Shown: piece after piece, positions 15,901 through 23,112 of the stretch | Layout: each line of letters begins with the position of its first letter | Numbering within the stretch: the stretch's first letter is position 1 | Source of the DNA: an uncultured Blautia sp. | GTDB lineage: Bacteria > Bacillota > Clostridia > Lachnospirales > Lachnospiraceae | Direction of reading: 5' to 3' | NCBI GenBank assembly: GCA_900556555.1 | Contig: USPF01000032.1 | Location: 1-27,103 of the forward strand | DNA length: 27,103 bases | The notes under the pieces: model-generated | What the model was told of the DNA's origin: nothing | The model's database searches: none | Seen by the model: only the letters and a program-made list of their open reading frames with translations | Position numbers and translations under genes: made by a program

Positions 15901-16388
15901 TCACAGCCAAAACCATTAAATATACGAAAACCAATAAAGTGATGGCATTTCTGACCCTGGAGGATCTGGTAGGAACCGTGGAGATTGTCGTGTTTCCAAG
16001 AGATTATGAGAAAAATGTCCAGTTTATGAATGTAGACGAAAAAGTGTTTATTCAGGGAAGAGTTGCCGCAGAAGATGATAAGGCAAGTAAATTAATCTGT
16101 GAAAGCATGTATTCTTTTGATGAAGTGCCGAGAGAGCTGTGGTTCCAGTTTGAGAATAAAGAAGAGTTTCTGGCAAAGGAGCAGGAGTTGTATGAAGACT
16201 TGAGAGATTCCGATGGAAAAGACAGTGTGGTGATTTTTATAAAATCTCCAAAAGCCATAAAAAGGCTTGGACCATCCAGAAATATCAAGATTCATCCACA
16301 GCTACTGAGCAAACTATACGAAAAGTACGGGCAGCAGAACGTAAAAGTTGTAGAAAAGAGTATTGAAAAACTTGCAAAAATGCATTAG
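12906..16388 (+). CDS. dnaE: DNA polymerase III alpha subunit, DnaE type
   Basis: This is the DNA-synthesising subunit of polymerase III; in Firmicutes DnaE commonly extends primers alongside PolC. The protein is 1160 aa. The PHP domain (about 1-280) keeps its metal-site motifs: HLHVHTEYSLLDG with His5, His7 and His9, ITDHGVMFG and VVTNDVHYT. The polymerase core has GRGSAAGS, PDIDVDF with Asp399 and Asp401, and KMDFLGLRTL with Asp550, the three catalytic aspartates of the E. coli enzyme. An HhH region with a K-N-L-R-D-F segment and a C-terminal OB fold (about 990-1075) follow. The start is GTG at 12906 with AAAGGAG upstream. Its last 30 nt may contain the pfkA promoter. Confidence 0.96.
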   Translation: MEFAHLHVHTEYSLLDGSNKIHEYVARVKELGMNSAAITDHGVMFGCIDFYRAAKAAGIKPILGCEVYVAPGSRFDREAGQTENRYYHLVLLAENNQGYQNLMKIVSKAFIDGFYYKPRVDLELLEEYHEGIIALSACLAGEIAKNLTRGFYEEAKKAALRYQEIFGEGNFFLEMQDHGIPEQQRVNQQLLRMHQETGIELVVTNDVHYTYETDVEAHDILLCVQTGKRLQDEDRMRYEGGQYYVKSPEEMLKLFPYIPEALENTQKIADRCDVEIEFGVTKLPKFDVPAPYTSWEYLNKLCYDGLKERYTENLDELGKRLEYELGVIQKMGYVDYFLIVWDFIRFARDHDIMVGPGRGSAAGSLVSYTLGITKLDPIKYDLLFERFLNPERVSMPDIDVDFCFERRQEVIDYVVEKYGKDRVVQIVTFGTMAARGVIRDVGRVMDLPYAQCDSIAKMIPTELNITIDKALKMNPELRTLYETDETVKKLIDMSRRLEGLPRHTSMHAAGVVISQKSVDEYVPLSRASDGSIVTQFTMTTLEELGLLKMDFLGLRTLTVIQNAVKLAEQNQGVKLDIDHINYEDKKVYEMLGAGKTDGVFQLESGGMTSFMKELKPESLEDVIAGISLYRPGPMDFIPQYIKGKNNADSITYDCPELEPILKPTYGCIVYQEQVMQIVRSLGGYTLGRSDLLRRAMSKKKAAVMEKERQNFVYGNAEEGVPGCVNRGIPEQIANKIYDEMIDFAKYAFNKSHAAAYALVAYQTAYLKYYFPVEFMAALMTSVIDNPSKVAEYILSSRKMGIAILPPDINRGYSSFSVDGKSIRYGLSAIKGVGKPVIAAIVAEREERGLFKNLRDFIERMSGREVNKKTIENLIKAGAMDELPGNRRQKMMVYVQIVDSIAQEKKNTMAGQMSLFDLVSEEEKSAFEIRMPNVTEYTKEDRLAFEKEVLGIYISGHPLEEYEERWRKNISAVTTDFLPDEETGTPAVHEGAKEIVGGMITAKTIKYTKTNKVMAFLTLEDLVGTVEIVVFPRDYEKNVQFMNVDEKVFIQGRVAAEDDKASKLICESMYSFDEVPRELWFQFENKEEFLAKEQELYEDLRDSDGKDSVVIFIKSPKAIKRLGPSRNIKIHPQLLSKLYEKYGQQNVKVVEKSIEKLAKMH

Positions 16389-16391
16389 AAT
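16363..16391 (+). promoter_or_regulatory. Probable pfkA promoter inside the end of dnaE
   Basis: TTGAAA (16363-16368), a 17-nt spacer and TAGAAT (16386-16391) overlap the last codons and stop of dnaE. No terminator lies between dnaE and pfkA, so this would add expression of the glycolytic gene on top of read-through. The predicted start is about 54 nt before the pfkA ATG. Confidence 0.45.
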
Positions 16392-16451
16392 AGGTTTTGG
16401 CTATTGTATTAAAATAAAGACATGTAACTGCCAGTGAGATGGAGGAGAAAA

Positions 16452-17453
16452 ATGACTGCAAATAAAGAAATCAAAACAATCGGTGTTTTAACAAGTGGTG
16501 GAGACGCTCCAGGAATGAATGCGGCAATTCGTGCAGTTGTAAGAAGAGGTTTAAGCCGCGGTATCGATATGAAAGGTATTAAAAAAGGCTATAGCGGACT
16601 TCTCAATGAGGAAATTATTGATATGACCGCAGTAAATGTTTCAGATACAATTCAGAAAGGTGGGACTATCCTGCAGACAGCCCGCTGTGCGGAAATGCGC
16701 ACAGCAGAAGGACAGCAGAGGGCTGCAGATGTGTGTAGAAAGCATGGCATTGACGCATTGGTAGTCATCGGTGGTGACGGTTCTTTTGCAGGTGCCCAGA
16801 AGCTTGCCAACCTTGGAATCAACACAGTAGGTGTGCCGGGTACCATTGACTTGGATATTGCATGTACAGAATATACTATTGGCTTCGATACTGCTGTAAA
16901 TACAGCTATGGAAGCAATCGACAAAGTTCGTGATACTTCTACCTCTCATGAGCGTGTAAGTATTATTGAAGTTATGGGAAGAAATGCCGGCTATCTGGCC
17001 TTGTGGTGCGGTATTGCAAACGGTGCAGAAGATATTCTGCTTCCGGAAAAATATGATTACGATGAACAGAAAATCATCAACAACATTATTGATAACCGTA
17101 AAAAAGGTAAAAAACATCACATTATTATCAACGCAGAAGGAATCGGTCATTCTGAAGCTATGGCAAAACGTATTGAAGCAGCCACTGGAATTGAGACAAG
17201 AGCTACGATTTTAGGCCACATGCAGCGTGGAGGGACACCGAGCTGTAAAGACCGTGTATATGCATCTATTATGGGAGCAAAGGCTGTAGATGTACTTTTG
17301 GAAGGAAAGACAAAGAGAGTTATCTGTTACAGAGACGGAGAATACATTGATATGGATATCAATGAAGCACTGGCTATGAAGAAAACGATTTCTGAATACC
17401 AGTTTGAGGTAAGCTATTCCTTATCACACAACTATAGCAAGAATCCAAGATAA
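16452..17453 (+). CDS. pfkA: ATP-dependent 6-phosphofructokinase
   Basis: The enzyme phosphorylates fructose 6-phosphate to fructose 1,6-bisphosphate, the committed step of glycolysis, in the cytoplasm. The protein is 333 aa, close to the usual 320. Visible motifs are LTSGGDAPGMNAAIRA, IGGDGSFAGAQKL (GGDG rather than GGDD, indicating ATP rather than pyrophosphate as donor), PGTIDLDI with the catalytic Asp, VMGRNAGYLAL and GHMQRGGTPS. The usual PGTIDNDI reads IDLD here, a substitution between the two conserved aspartates. I chose the ATG at 16452, with GGAGG 6 nt upstream, over a GTG at 16434 that lies before that site. A strong terminator begins 8 nt after the stop. Confidence 0.94.
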   Translation: MTANKEIKTIGVLTSGGDAPGMNAAIRAVVRRGLSRGIDMKGIKKGYSGLLNEEIIDMTAVNVSDTIQKGGTILQTARCAEMRTAEGQQRAADVCRKHGIDALVVIGGDGSFAGAQKLANLGINTVGVPGTIDLDIACTEYTIGFDTAVNTAMEAIDKVRDTSTSHERVSIIEVMGRNAGYLALWCGIANGAEDILLPEKYDYDEQKIINNIIDNRKKGKKHHIIINAEGIGHSEAMAKRIEAATGIETRATILGHMQRGGTPSCKDRVYASIMGAKAVDVLLEGKTKRVICYRDGEYIDMDINEALAMKKTISEYQFEVSYSLSHNYSKNPR

Positions 17454-17460
17454 GCAGACG

Positions 17461-17492
17461 AGAGGCTGTCGCATTACGACAGCCTCTTTTTT
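17461..17492 (+). terminator. Intrinsic terminator after pfkA
   Basis: AGAGGCTGTCG (17461-17471) and CGACAGCCTCT (17477-17487) form a perfect 11-bp stem with a CATTA loop and a run of six Ts to 17492. The next gene's GGGAG ribosome binding site begins at the very next base, so no promoter fits between them. Confidence 0.92.
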
Positions 17493-17505
17493 GGGAGAAA
17501 AAGAA

Positions 17506-18309
17506 ATGATTACAAGTATGTCAAATCCACAGATAAAAAAGGTGCAGCAATTATTAAAAAAAGCAAAAACCAGACGGGAAGAAAGAGTTTTTGTTGCAGA
17601 AGGGATTAAAATGTTCCGTGAAGCTCCGGCAGACAGGCTTTGCAAAGTATATGCTTCTGAGTCATTTGCCGGGAAAACGGAATTTGAGGATATTTTGAGA
17701 GAAAAATTCCTGAATCCTGACTCAGATAAAGTAGAGATTGTAGACGATAAAGTGTTTAAGAGTTTGTCTGATACAGTCACTCCTCAAGGTGTTCTCTGCC
17801 TGATTTCCATGGGAAACTGGAGTCTTCAGGACATTATAGGAGGAAGGGAATGTCCTCTTCTTATGATTTTGGAAGACTTGCAGGATCCGGGCAATCTGGG
17901 AACCATTATCCGGACAGGAGAAGGAGCAGGAGTCACAGGAGTGATTCTCAGCAGAACATCAGTAGATGTGTTTAATCCCAAGGTGATTCGCTCTACCATG
18001 GGCTCTATCTACAGAGTTCCTGTGATTTATGTGGATTCTATTGAGGAAGAAGTGCTGCCAATGTTGAAAACTCATGGAATTACAACTTATGCGGCCCATT
18101 TAAAAGGGGAAAACAACTATGACAAGGAAGACTATTCCAAAGGAACAGCGTTTTTTATCGGAAACGAGGGGAATGGTCTGACGGATGAGCTGACAGCCTG
18201 TGCAGATACATTGATCAAGATACCTATGGCTGGTCAGGTAGAATCCTTAAATGCAGCCATGGCGTCGGGAATTTTGATGTATGAGGCGGCAAGGCAGAGA
18301 AGAAATTGA
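17506..18309 (+). CDS. TrmH/SpoU-family RNA 2'-O-methyltransferase
   Basis: This is a SAM-dependent ribose methyltransferase of the SPOUT class, acting on rRNA or tRNA. The protein is 267 aa: an N-terminal substrate-binding domain (about 1-95; SNPQIKKVQQLLKKAKTRRE, FVAEGIKMFREAP) and a C-terminal knotted domain. The three SpoU motifs are DPGNLGTIIRTGEGAGV, IGNEGNGL and IPMAGQVESLNAAMASGI. The target nucleotide cannot be assigned; RlmB-like 23S rRNA methylation is one option. The ATG at 17506 has GGGAG 8 nt upstream. An in-frame TTG at 17491 falls inside the terminator T-run and is rejected. With a strong terminator abutting the ribosome binding site, its expression likely relies on read-through or on a promoter inside pfkA. 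Confidence 0.9.
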   Translation: MITSMSNPQIKKVQQLLKKAKTRREERVFVAEGIKMFREAPADRLCKVYASESFAGKTEFEDILREKFLNPDSDKVEIVDDKVFKSLSDTVTPQGVLCLISMGNWSLQDIIGGRECPLLMILEDLQDPGNLGTIIRTGEGAGVTGVILSRTSVDVFNPKVIRSTMGSIYRVPVIYVDSIEEEVLPMLKTHGITTYAAHLKGENNYDKEDYSKGTAFFIGNEGNGLTDELTACADTLIKIPMAGQVESLNAAMASGILMYEAARQRRN

Positions 18310-18324
18310 AATAGGATAGTTAAG

Positions 18325-18360
18325 AAAAATAGGGAATGTTTTGACACATTCTCTATTTTT
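18325..18360 (+). terminator. Intrinsic terminator after the TrmH-family gene
   Basis: AAAATAGGGAATGT (18326-18339) and ACATTCTCTATTTT (18346-18359) form a 14-bp stem with one G-U pair and a 6-nt loop, ending in TTTTT (18356-18360). The A-run on the left side could also make it work on the opposite strand. Confidence 0.8.
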
Positions 18361-18389
18361 ACGTATTTTATCAGGGAAAAACTGCAAAA

Positions 18390-18470
18390 TGTTACAAAAA
18401 ATACCCGGTTGACAAAGAAATGTAACCTTGATACAATAAGTCAGTAACAAAAATTAATAAATTCGTAACA
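18390..18470 (+). promoter_or_regulatory. Sigma-A promoter and TGTWAC repeats of the wall-hydrolase gene
   Basis: TTGACA (18409-18414), a 17-nt spacer and TACAAT (18432-18437) form a near-consensus promoter, giving a leader of about 60 nt. Around it lie TGTTAC (18390-18395), TGTAAC (18421-18426) and two inverted copies, GTAACA at 18444-18449 and 18465-18470, the last two 21 bp apart. The hexamer resembles the WalR half-site (TGTWAH), but no pair has the classical 5-nt gap, so regulator identity is only a suggestion. Confidence 0.7.
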
Positions 18471-18503
18471 AAATGAAACAGACTTAGTAGGAGGTTCCAT
18501 TTC

Positions 18504-19286
18504 ATGAAAGAAAGAATGAAGAAACTTTTGGCTTGCGCAGGAACAGTAGGAGCGTTAACAATTATGCTTTCGGTTCCGGTTATGGCAGATACGAAAGAGG
18601 ATACTCAGAGTATAGAGACACAAGAAGTACAGGAAGAAGCATATGACTGGTCGGACAAGGCAGCGGCAGCGGTAAATACATATGCAAACATCCGCAGCGG
18701 GGCAGATATCAATAACGAGCGTGTTGGAAAACTTCCGGCAGGTGCTGTTGTGACCGTTGAAGGAGAGGAAAACGGCTGGATGCAAGTTTCGTCCGGGGAT
18801 ATCAAGGGATATATCAGAGGAGATCTGCTGGTACAGGGCGAAGATGCGAAAGATCTTTTTCAATCCATACATGGAGAAGGAGAAATCGTAGGGGCACAGC
18901 CTCTGGAAGCTCCGGTGCAGGCTGTTGTACAGCAGAACGCATCTGTTTTAGCATCCGATGCAGACCTTGCTCTTATGGCAGCAATCATCGAGTGTGAAGC
19001 AGGCGGAGAATGCTACGAGGGTAAAATCGGTGTCGGTGCTGTTGTCATGAACCGTGTAAGAAGCAGCAGATTCCCGAATACACTCTCAGAAGTAATCTAC
19101 CAGAGCGGGCAGTTTACTCCGGCAGCCACTGGAAAGCTGGCATCTGTTTTATCAAGAGGTGCAAGCCAGGCATGCTATGATGCAGCCAGAGATGTATTTG
19201 CAGGAGCAAATACCATTGGAGACCGGTTATTCTTCCATGCAGGAGGAGGAAGTGGACTGACGATTGGAAATCAGACTTTTTATTAA
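18504..19286 (+). CDS. Secreted cell-wall hydrolase with SH3b and SleB-type domains
   Basis: This is an exported peptidoglycan hydrolase, 260 aa. A Sec signal peptide covers about 1-28 (MKERMKKLLACAGTVGALTI then MLSVPVMA). A bacterial SH3 domain spans about 50-112 (TYANIRSGADINNERVGKLP through WMQVSSGDIKGYIRGDLL) and binds cell wall. The C-terminal Hydrolase_2/SleB-like domain (about 150-260) has AAIIECEAGGE with Glu163 and Glu165, GKIGVGAVVMNRV and QFTPA. SleB in Bacillus is a spore-cortex lytic transglycosylase; the SH3 plus SleB arrangement is widespread in clostridia, and a vegetative role is equally possible. AGGAGG lies 9 nt before the ATG. It is a monocistronic unit with clear promoter and terminator. 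Confidence 0.9.
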   Translation: MKERMKKLLACAGTVGALTIMLSVPVMADTKEDTQSIETQEVQEEAYDWSDKAAAAVNTYANIRSGADINNERVGKLPAGAVVTVEGEENGWMQVSSGDIKGYIRGDLLVQGEDAKDLFQSIHGEGEIVGAQPLEAPVQAVVQQNASVLASDADLALMAAIIECEAGGECYEGKIGVGAVVMNRVRSSRFPNTLSEVIYQSGQFTPAATGKLASVLSRGASQACYDAARDVFAGANTIGDRLFFHAGGGSGLTIGNQTFY

Positions 19287-19298
19287 AAACTACGAAAA

Positions 19299-19341
19299 AG
19301 AGGCCGTATTGCTGTAACATTCAGCAGTGCGGCTTCTTTTT
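19299..19341 (+). terminator. Intrinsic terminator after the wall-hydrolase gene
   Basis: AGAGGCCGTATTGCTG (19299-19314) pairs with CAGCAGTGCGGCTTCT (19322-19337) over 16 positions including three G-U pairs, with a 7-nt loop and a T-run to 19341. A-rich sequence precedes the stem. Confidence 0.85.
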
Positions 19342-19360
19342 GTAAAGATATAAAAAAACA

Positions 19361-19389
19361 TTGTTATTTTCAGAATATTAGGCTATAAT
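19361..19389 (+). promoter_or_regulatory. Sigma-A promoter of the nfeD-SPFH pair
   Basis: TTGTTA (19361-19366), a 17-nt spacer and a perfect TATAAT (19384-19389) follow the previous terminator. The start would be near 19396, about 43 nt before the nfeD ATG. Confidence 0.7.
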
Positions 19390-19438
19390 AAGGTAACAAA
19401 TCAGCACAAAGAATTTTAAGAAAAAGGTGGGATGATTG

Positions 19439-19879
19439 ATGACAGCAGGAACGATAACAATTATATGGCTTGTTCTTCTGGCAGTCCTCCTGGGCATCGA
19501 AATCGCTACTATGGGACTGACGACGATCTGGTTTGCAGGAGGAGCACTGATTGCATTTTTGCTTTCGCTTTTTAAGACACCGCTTTGGAGCCAGATTGCA
19601 GTATTTATCATTGTATCCATAGTGCTGTTGATTTTCACCAGGCCCATTGTCCTGAAATATATGAATAAGGGCGTGGAGAAGACGAATGTAGACAGTATTC
19701 CTGGTCAGAAAGGTATCGTCACGCAGACCATTGACAATCTGAAGGCAGAAGGTAAGGTGACGATTCAGGGAATGGAGTGGAGTGCCCGTTCTAAGGATGA
19801 AAGTGTTATTGAAGAAGGAAAAGTGGTAAAAGTAGCAGCAGTAGAAGGCGTAAAATTAATTGTAGAGGAGGAAATGTAG
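19439..19879 (+). CDS. NfeD-like membrane protein
   Basis: NfeD-family proteins pair with SPFH/stomatin proteins in membrane microdomains. The protein is 146 aa. It has an N-terminal hydrophobic helix (ITIIWLVLLAVLLGIEIA), further membrane helices to about residue 75 (including IAVFIIVSIVLLIFT), then a C-terminal OB-fold domain (about 85-146; PGQKGIVTQTIDNLKAEGKV, MEWSARSKDESVIEEG, VEGVKLIVEEE). It lacks the ClpP-like protease domain of long NfeD proteins, so it is the short form. The ATG at 19439 has AAGGTGG 8 nt upstream; a TTG one codon earlier is less likely. Its stop is one nucleotide before the SPFH start, so the two are translationally coupled. Confidence 0.9.
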   Translation: MTAGTITIIWLVLLAVLLGIEIATMGLTTIWFAGGALIAFLLSLFKTPLWSQIAVFIIVSIVLLIFTRPIVLKYMNKGVEKTNVDSIPGQKGIVTQTIDNLKAEGKVTIQGMEWSARSKDESVIEEGKVVKVAAVEGVKLIVEEEM

Positions 19880-19880
19880 T

Positions 19881-20816
19881 ATGGTGATGAAAATTATTAT
19901 CGTTGTATTTTTTGTTCTTGTATTAATTATTGGGGCATCTTGTGTCAAAATTGTACCGCAGGCACAGGCTCTGATCGTAGAACGTCTTGGTATGTACAAG
20001 GCAACATGGGGAACTGGCCCTCATTTCAAAATGCCTTTTATAGAGCGTATTGCAAAGCGTGTAAATCTTAAAGAACAGGTAGTAGATTTTGCACCGCAGC
20101 CTGTTATTACAAAAGATAACGTTACTATGAGAATTGATACTGTTGTATTTTTCCAGATTACAGATCCAAGATTATTTACCTATGGTGTGGAAAATCCAAT
20201 CATGGCTATTGAAAATCTGACAGCTACTACCCTTCGTAATATTATTGGTGAGATGGAGCTGGATGCAACACTGACCTCCAGAGAGATTATCAACACCAAG
20301 ATGAGGGCATCTCTTGATGTGGCTACAGACCCATGGGGAATCAAGGTAAACCGTGTAGAATTGAAGAACATTATTCCTCCGGCAGCAATCCAGGAAGCAA
20401 TGGAAAAACAGATGAAGGCAGAGCGTGAACGCCGTGAAGCTATCCTGAAAGCAGAAGGAGAGAAGAAATCTACCATCCTTGTGGCAGAAGGTAAGAAAGA
20501 ATCAGCAATCCTTGATGCAGAGGCAGAGAAACAGGCTGCTATCCTGAGAGCAGAAGCTGAGAAGGAAAAAATGATCAAAGAAGCAGAAGGTCAGGCAGAA
20601 GCCATTCTGAAGGTGCAGCAGGCTAAGGCAGATGGTATCCGTTTCATCAAAGAGGCGGGTGCTGATCAGAGCGTACTTACACTGAAGAGCCTGGAAGCTT
20701 TTGCACAGGCGGCAGACGGCCGTGCTACCAAGATTATCATTCCATCCGAGATACAGGGAATCGCAGGACTTGTGACTTCTCTGGTGGAAGTGGCAGGCAA
20801 AGAAAAAGAGAATTAA
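19881..20816 (+). CDS. SPFH/Band 7 domain protein (stomatin-like, slipin/QmcA type)
   Basis: This is a membrane scaffold protein, 311 aa. An N-terminal membrane helix (about 3-22; KIIIVVFFVLVLIIGASCV) is followed by the SPFH domain (about 25-180; VPQAQALIVERLGMYKATWG, GPHFKMPFIERIAKRVNLKE). A long Ala/Glu/Lys-rich coiled coil covers about 170-250 (repeats of AEGEKKS, AEGKKES, AEAEKQA, AEAEKEK), and a C-terminal tail ends near IQGIAGLVTSLVEVAG. It lies one nucleotide after nfeD, with GAGGAGG inside the nfeD end as ribosome binding site. Slipin-NfeD pairing is a known conserved arrangement tied to membrane organisation; the exact cellular role is not established from sequence. Confidence 0.92.
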   Translation: MVMKIIIVVFFVLVLIIGASCVKIVPQAQALIVERLGMYKATWGTGPHFKMPFIERIAKRVNLKEQVVDFAPQPVITKDNVTMRIDTVVFFQITDPRLFTYGVENPIMAIENLTATTLRNIIGEMELDATLTSREIINTKMRASLDVATDPWGIKVNRVELKNIIPPAAIQEAMEKQMKAERERREAILKAEGEKKSTILVAEGKKESAILDAEAEKQAAILRAEAEKEKMIKEAEGQAEAILKVQQAKADGIRFIKEAGADQSVLTLKSLEAFAQAADGRATKIIIPSEIQGIAGLVTSLVEVAGKEKEN

Positions 20817-20834
20817 AAGTTACATTCAGCAAGG

Positions 20835-20872
20835 GGGCTGCTGCATAAGATGCGGCAGTCCTTTCGGTTTTT
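20835..20872 (+). terminator. Intrinsic terminator after the SPFH gene
   Basis: GGGCTGCTGCAT (20835-20846) pairs with ATGCGGCAGTCC (20850-20861) over 12 positions including two G-U pairs, loop AAG, followed by TTTCGGTTTTT to 20872. The patatin ATG is 30 nt later, leaving too little room for an ordinary promoter. Confidence 0.8.
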
Positions 20873-20901
20873 CAAAGATTGTATGCAGTGAGGTGGAGTG
20901 T

Positions 20902-22092
20902 ATGAAAGCAGTGATTGACCTTACCAAAGAATATGGGCTGGTGTTAGAAGGCGGAGGCGCCAAAGGCGCTTATCAGATCGGAGCATGGAAAGCCATGCAG
21001 GAGGCTGGTGTCAAGATTAAGGGGATTGCAGGAACCAGTGTAGGTGCATTAAACGGAGCATTGATCTGCATGGGAGATTTGGAAAAAGCAGAGCATCTGT
21101 GGGAGAATATTTCTTATTCTAAGATTATGTCCGTGGATGATGAACTGATGGGAGAGATTTTTAAGCATAAGAAAATCAGCAAAGAGGCACTGAAAGACAT
21201 GATGGATTATATTTCAGACGGTGGGCTGGATGTGTCTCCTTTGAAACAGTTGATTGCAGAAAGTATTGATGAGGAAAAGATTAAAAATTCTCCGATTGAT
21301 TTGTATGTACAGACTTTCAACGTAGACGAGTTCCGGGAACTGGATATTGATATGAAAGAGACAGAGCCGGAGCTGATGAAAGATTTTCTTCTGGCAAGTG
21401 CATACGTTTTTCCTATTTTCAAGAATGAAAAGCTTCATGGAAAGACCTATATTGATGGGGGTGCTGTGAATAATGTGCCGCTTGGCTCCCTTGTGGACCG
21501 GGGATACGAAGATATTATTGTGATTCGTATTTTTGGAATTGGCAGGGAGAAGAAGGTTAGAATACCAGAAGGGACACAGATTTATACCGTGGCACCTTCG
21601 GTAAGTCTGGGAAGTATTCTGGATTTTAATCAGAAAAAAAGCAGAATGCACATAAAAAGAGGATATTTCGATACCATGCGTATGATATACGGGCTGTCAG
21701 GTAAAATATATTATATTGATGAACAGGCCGAAGAGTGCTATTATTTAAAGCAACTAACAGAATTGAATCAGGATATTTATGGATACCTGATGGAAGTATA
21801 TAAGTTAAATGCAGAACCAGAGCAGTATTTGAGAAAGCTGATAGAAATTATTCTTCCGGTCATTGCGGATGAATTGCAGCTTTCCAGGGACTGGAACTAC
21901 AGGGAGTTGTATTTATCTATGCTGGAGGCAACAGCGAGAATCTGCAGAATCCAGAAGTATAAGATTTATACGGTGGAGGAATTGCAGAGTAAAGTCAGGG
22001 GAAAGTTAAAAGAATTAGATGGAGAACTTCCGGCTTTTGTACAGATTATTTCAAAAGATACGCTGATACAGCCGCAGCAGGATGATATATAA
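20902..22092 (+). CDS. Patatin-like phospholipase
   Basis: This is a cytoplasmic or peripheral lipid acyl hydrolase of the patatin/RssA group, 396 aa. The Ser-Asp dyad is complete: the oxyanion loop GGGAKGAYQIG (about 17-27), nucleophile Ser46 in GTSVG, and Asp185 in DGGAVNNVP. The C-terminal 200 residues are family-specific and match no domain I recognise. There is no signal peptide. The ATG at 20902 follows AGGTGGAG; an in-frame GTG at 20893 lies inside that site and is rejected. It sits between the SPFH operon and argF (28 nt upstream of argF), and no clear promoter fits after the SPFH terminator, so it may be partly read through from the membrane-protein operon. Confidence 0.9.
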   Translation: MKAVIDLTKEYGLVLEGGGAKGAYQIGAWKAMQEAGVKIKGIAGTSVGALNGALICMGDLEKAEHLWENISYSKIMSVDDELMGEIFKHKKISKEALKDMMDYISDGGLDVSPLKQLIAESIDEEKIKNSPIDLYVQTFNVDEFRELDIDMKETEPELMKDFLLASAYVFPIFKNEKLHGKTYIDGGAVNNVPLGSLVDRGYEDIIVIRIFGIGREKKVRIPEGTQIYTVAPSVSLGSILDFNQKKSRMHIKRGYFDTMRMIYGLSGKIYYIDEQAEECYYLKQLTELNQDIYGYLMEVYKLNAEPEQYLRKLIEIILPVIADELQLSRDWNYRELYLSMLEATARICRIQKYKIYTVEELQSKVRGKLKELDGELPAFVQIISKDTLIQPQQDDI

Positions 22093-22120
22093 AAATTAAG
22101 GAAACAGGGAGGATACCCAC

Positions 22121-23110
22121 ATGGATTTAAAAGGACGCAGTTTTTTGACATTGAAGGATTTTACAAAAGAAGAGATTGAATATCTGGTTACTTTGGCGGC
22201 AGAGCTGAAGGCAAAGAAAAAACAGGGGATTCCTGTGGATACCTTAAGAGGCAAAAATATTGCTTTGATTTTTGAAAAAACCAGTACCAGAACACGGTGC
22301 TCTTTTGAAACAGCGGCTCATGACCTGGGAATGGGAAGTACCTATCTTGATCCGAAAAGCTCTCAGATTGGAAAGAAAGAAAGCATCAAAGATACGGCGA
22401 GAGTTCTTGGAAGGATTTATGACGGAATCGAATACAGGGGATACGGACAGGAAAAAGTAGAAGCATTGGCAAAATATGCGGGTGTACCGGTATGGAATGG
22501 ACTGACCAATGAGTATCATCCGACACAGATGCTGGCGGACCTGCTGACTATCAAGGAACATCTTGGAAGAACAGAAGGTGTAAAACTTGTGTATATGGGA
22601 GATGCCAGATATAATATGGGAAATTCTCTGATGATTCTCTGTGCGAAGATGGGAATGCATTTCGTGGCTTGTGCTCCTCGGAAATATTTCCCGAATCAGG
22701 AGCTTGTGGAAGAATGCAGGAAGTATGCAGAAGAATCCGGTGCAACGATTACATTGACAGAGGATGTACAAGAGGGAACTAAAGGAGCCGATGTGATTTA
22801 TACCGATGTGTGGGTTTCCATGGGTGAGCCGGATGAGGTCTGGGAAGAACGTATCCGGGAACTGACACCGTATAAAGTGACAACCGAAGTTATGAAAAAT
22901 GCAGGAGACCAGGCGATTTTCCTTCATTGCCTGCCAGCATTCCATGACCTGGAAACAGAAATCGGAAAAGAGATGAGCCAGCGTTTCGGTATTACAGATA
23001 TGGAGGTCACAGACGAAGTATTTGAATCTGCACAGTCTGTAGTATTTGATGAGGCAGAGAATAGAATGCACACTATTAAGGCTGTGATGGCGGCTACTTT
23101 AGGTGCATAG
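22121..23110 (+). CDS. argF: Ornithine carbamoyltransferase
   Basis: The enzyme transfers a carbamoyl group from carbamoyl phosphate to ornithine to give citrulline, in arginine synthesis or, in reverse, arginine breakdown. The protein is 329 aa, the usual length. Signatures are [13 protein letters not shown] (carbamoyl-phosphate loop, Ser55-Arg59 region), [40 protein letters not shown] and HCLPAFHD with Cys270. GGGAGG precedes the ATG. No other arginine gene or ARG-box-like operator is visible nearby; it sits in a mixed housekeeping operon (patatin upstream, birA 2 nt downstream). The symbol argF rather than arcB is a convention, since sequence alone cannot separate direction of use. Confidence 0.94.
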   Translation: MDLKGRSFLTLKDFTKEEIEYLVTLAAELKAKKKQGIPVDTLRGKNIALIFEKTSTRTRCSFETAAHDLGMGSTYLDPKSSQIGKKESIKDTARVLGRIYDGIEYRGYGQEKVEALAKYAGVPVWNGLTNEYHPTQMLADLLTIKEHLGRTEGVKLVYMGDARYNMGNSLMILCAKMGMHFVACAPRKYFPNQELVEECRKYAEESGATITLTEDVQEGTKGADVIYTDVWVSMGEPDEVWEERIRELTPYKVTTEVMKNAGDQAIFLHCLPAFHDLETEIGKEMSQRFGITDMEVTDEVFESAQSVVFDEAENRMHTIKAVMAATLGA

Positions 23111-23112
23111 TC

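Noticed and set aside
20401..20620. Repetitive DNA in the SPFH gene
   Set aside because: The near-repeats encode a regular Ala/Glu/Lys coiled coil typical of SPFH proteins; they are protein heptad-like repeats, not a separate DNA repeat.
22244..23071. 275-codon open frame on the minus strand across argF
   Set aside because: It is complementary to unmistakable ornithine carbamoyltransferase motifs. The translation is low-quality (Cys/His/Phe/Ile-rich) and unsupported.
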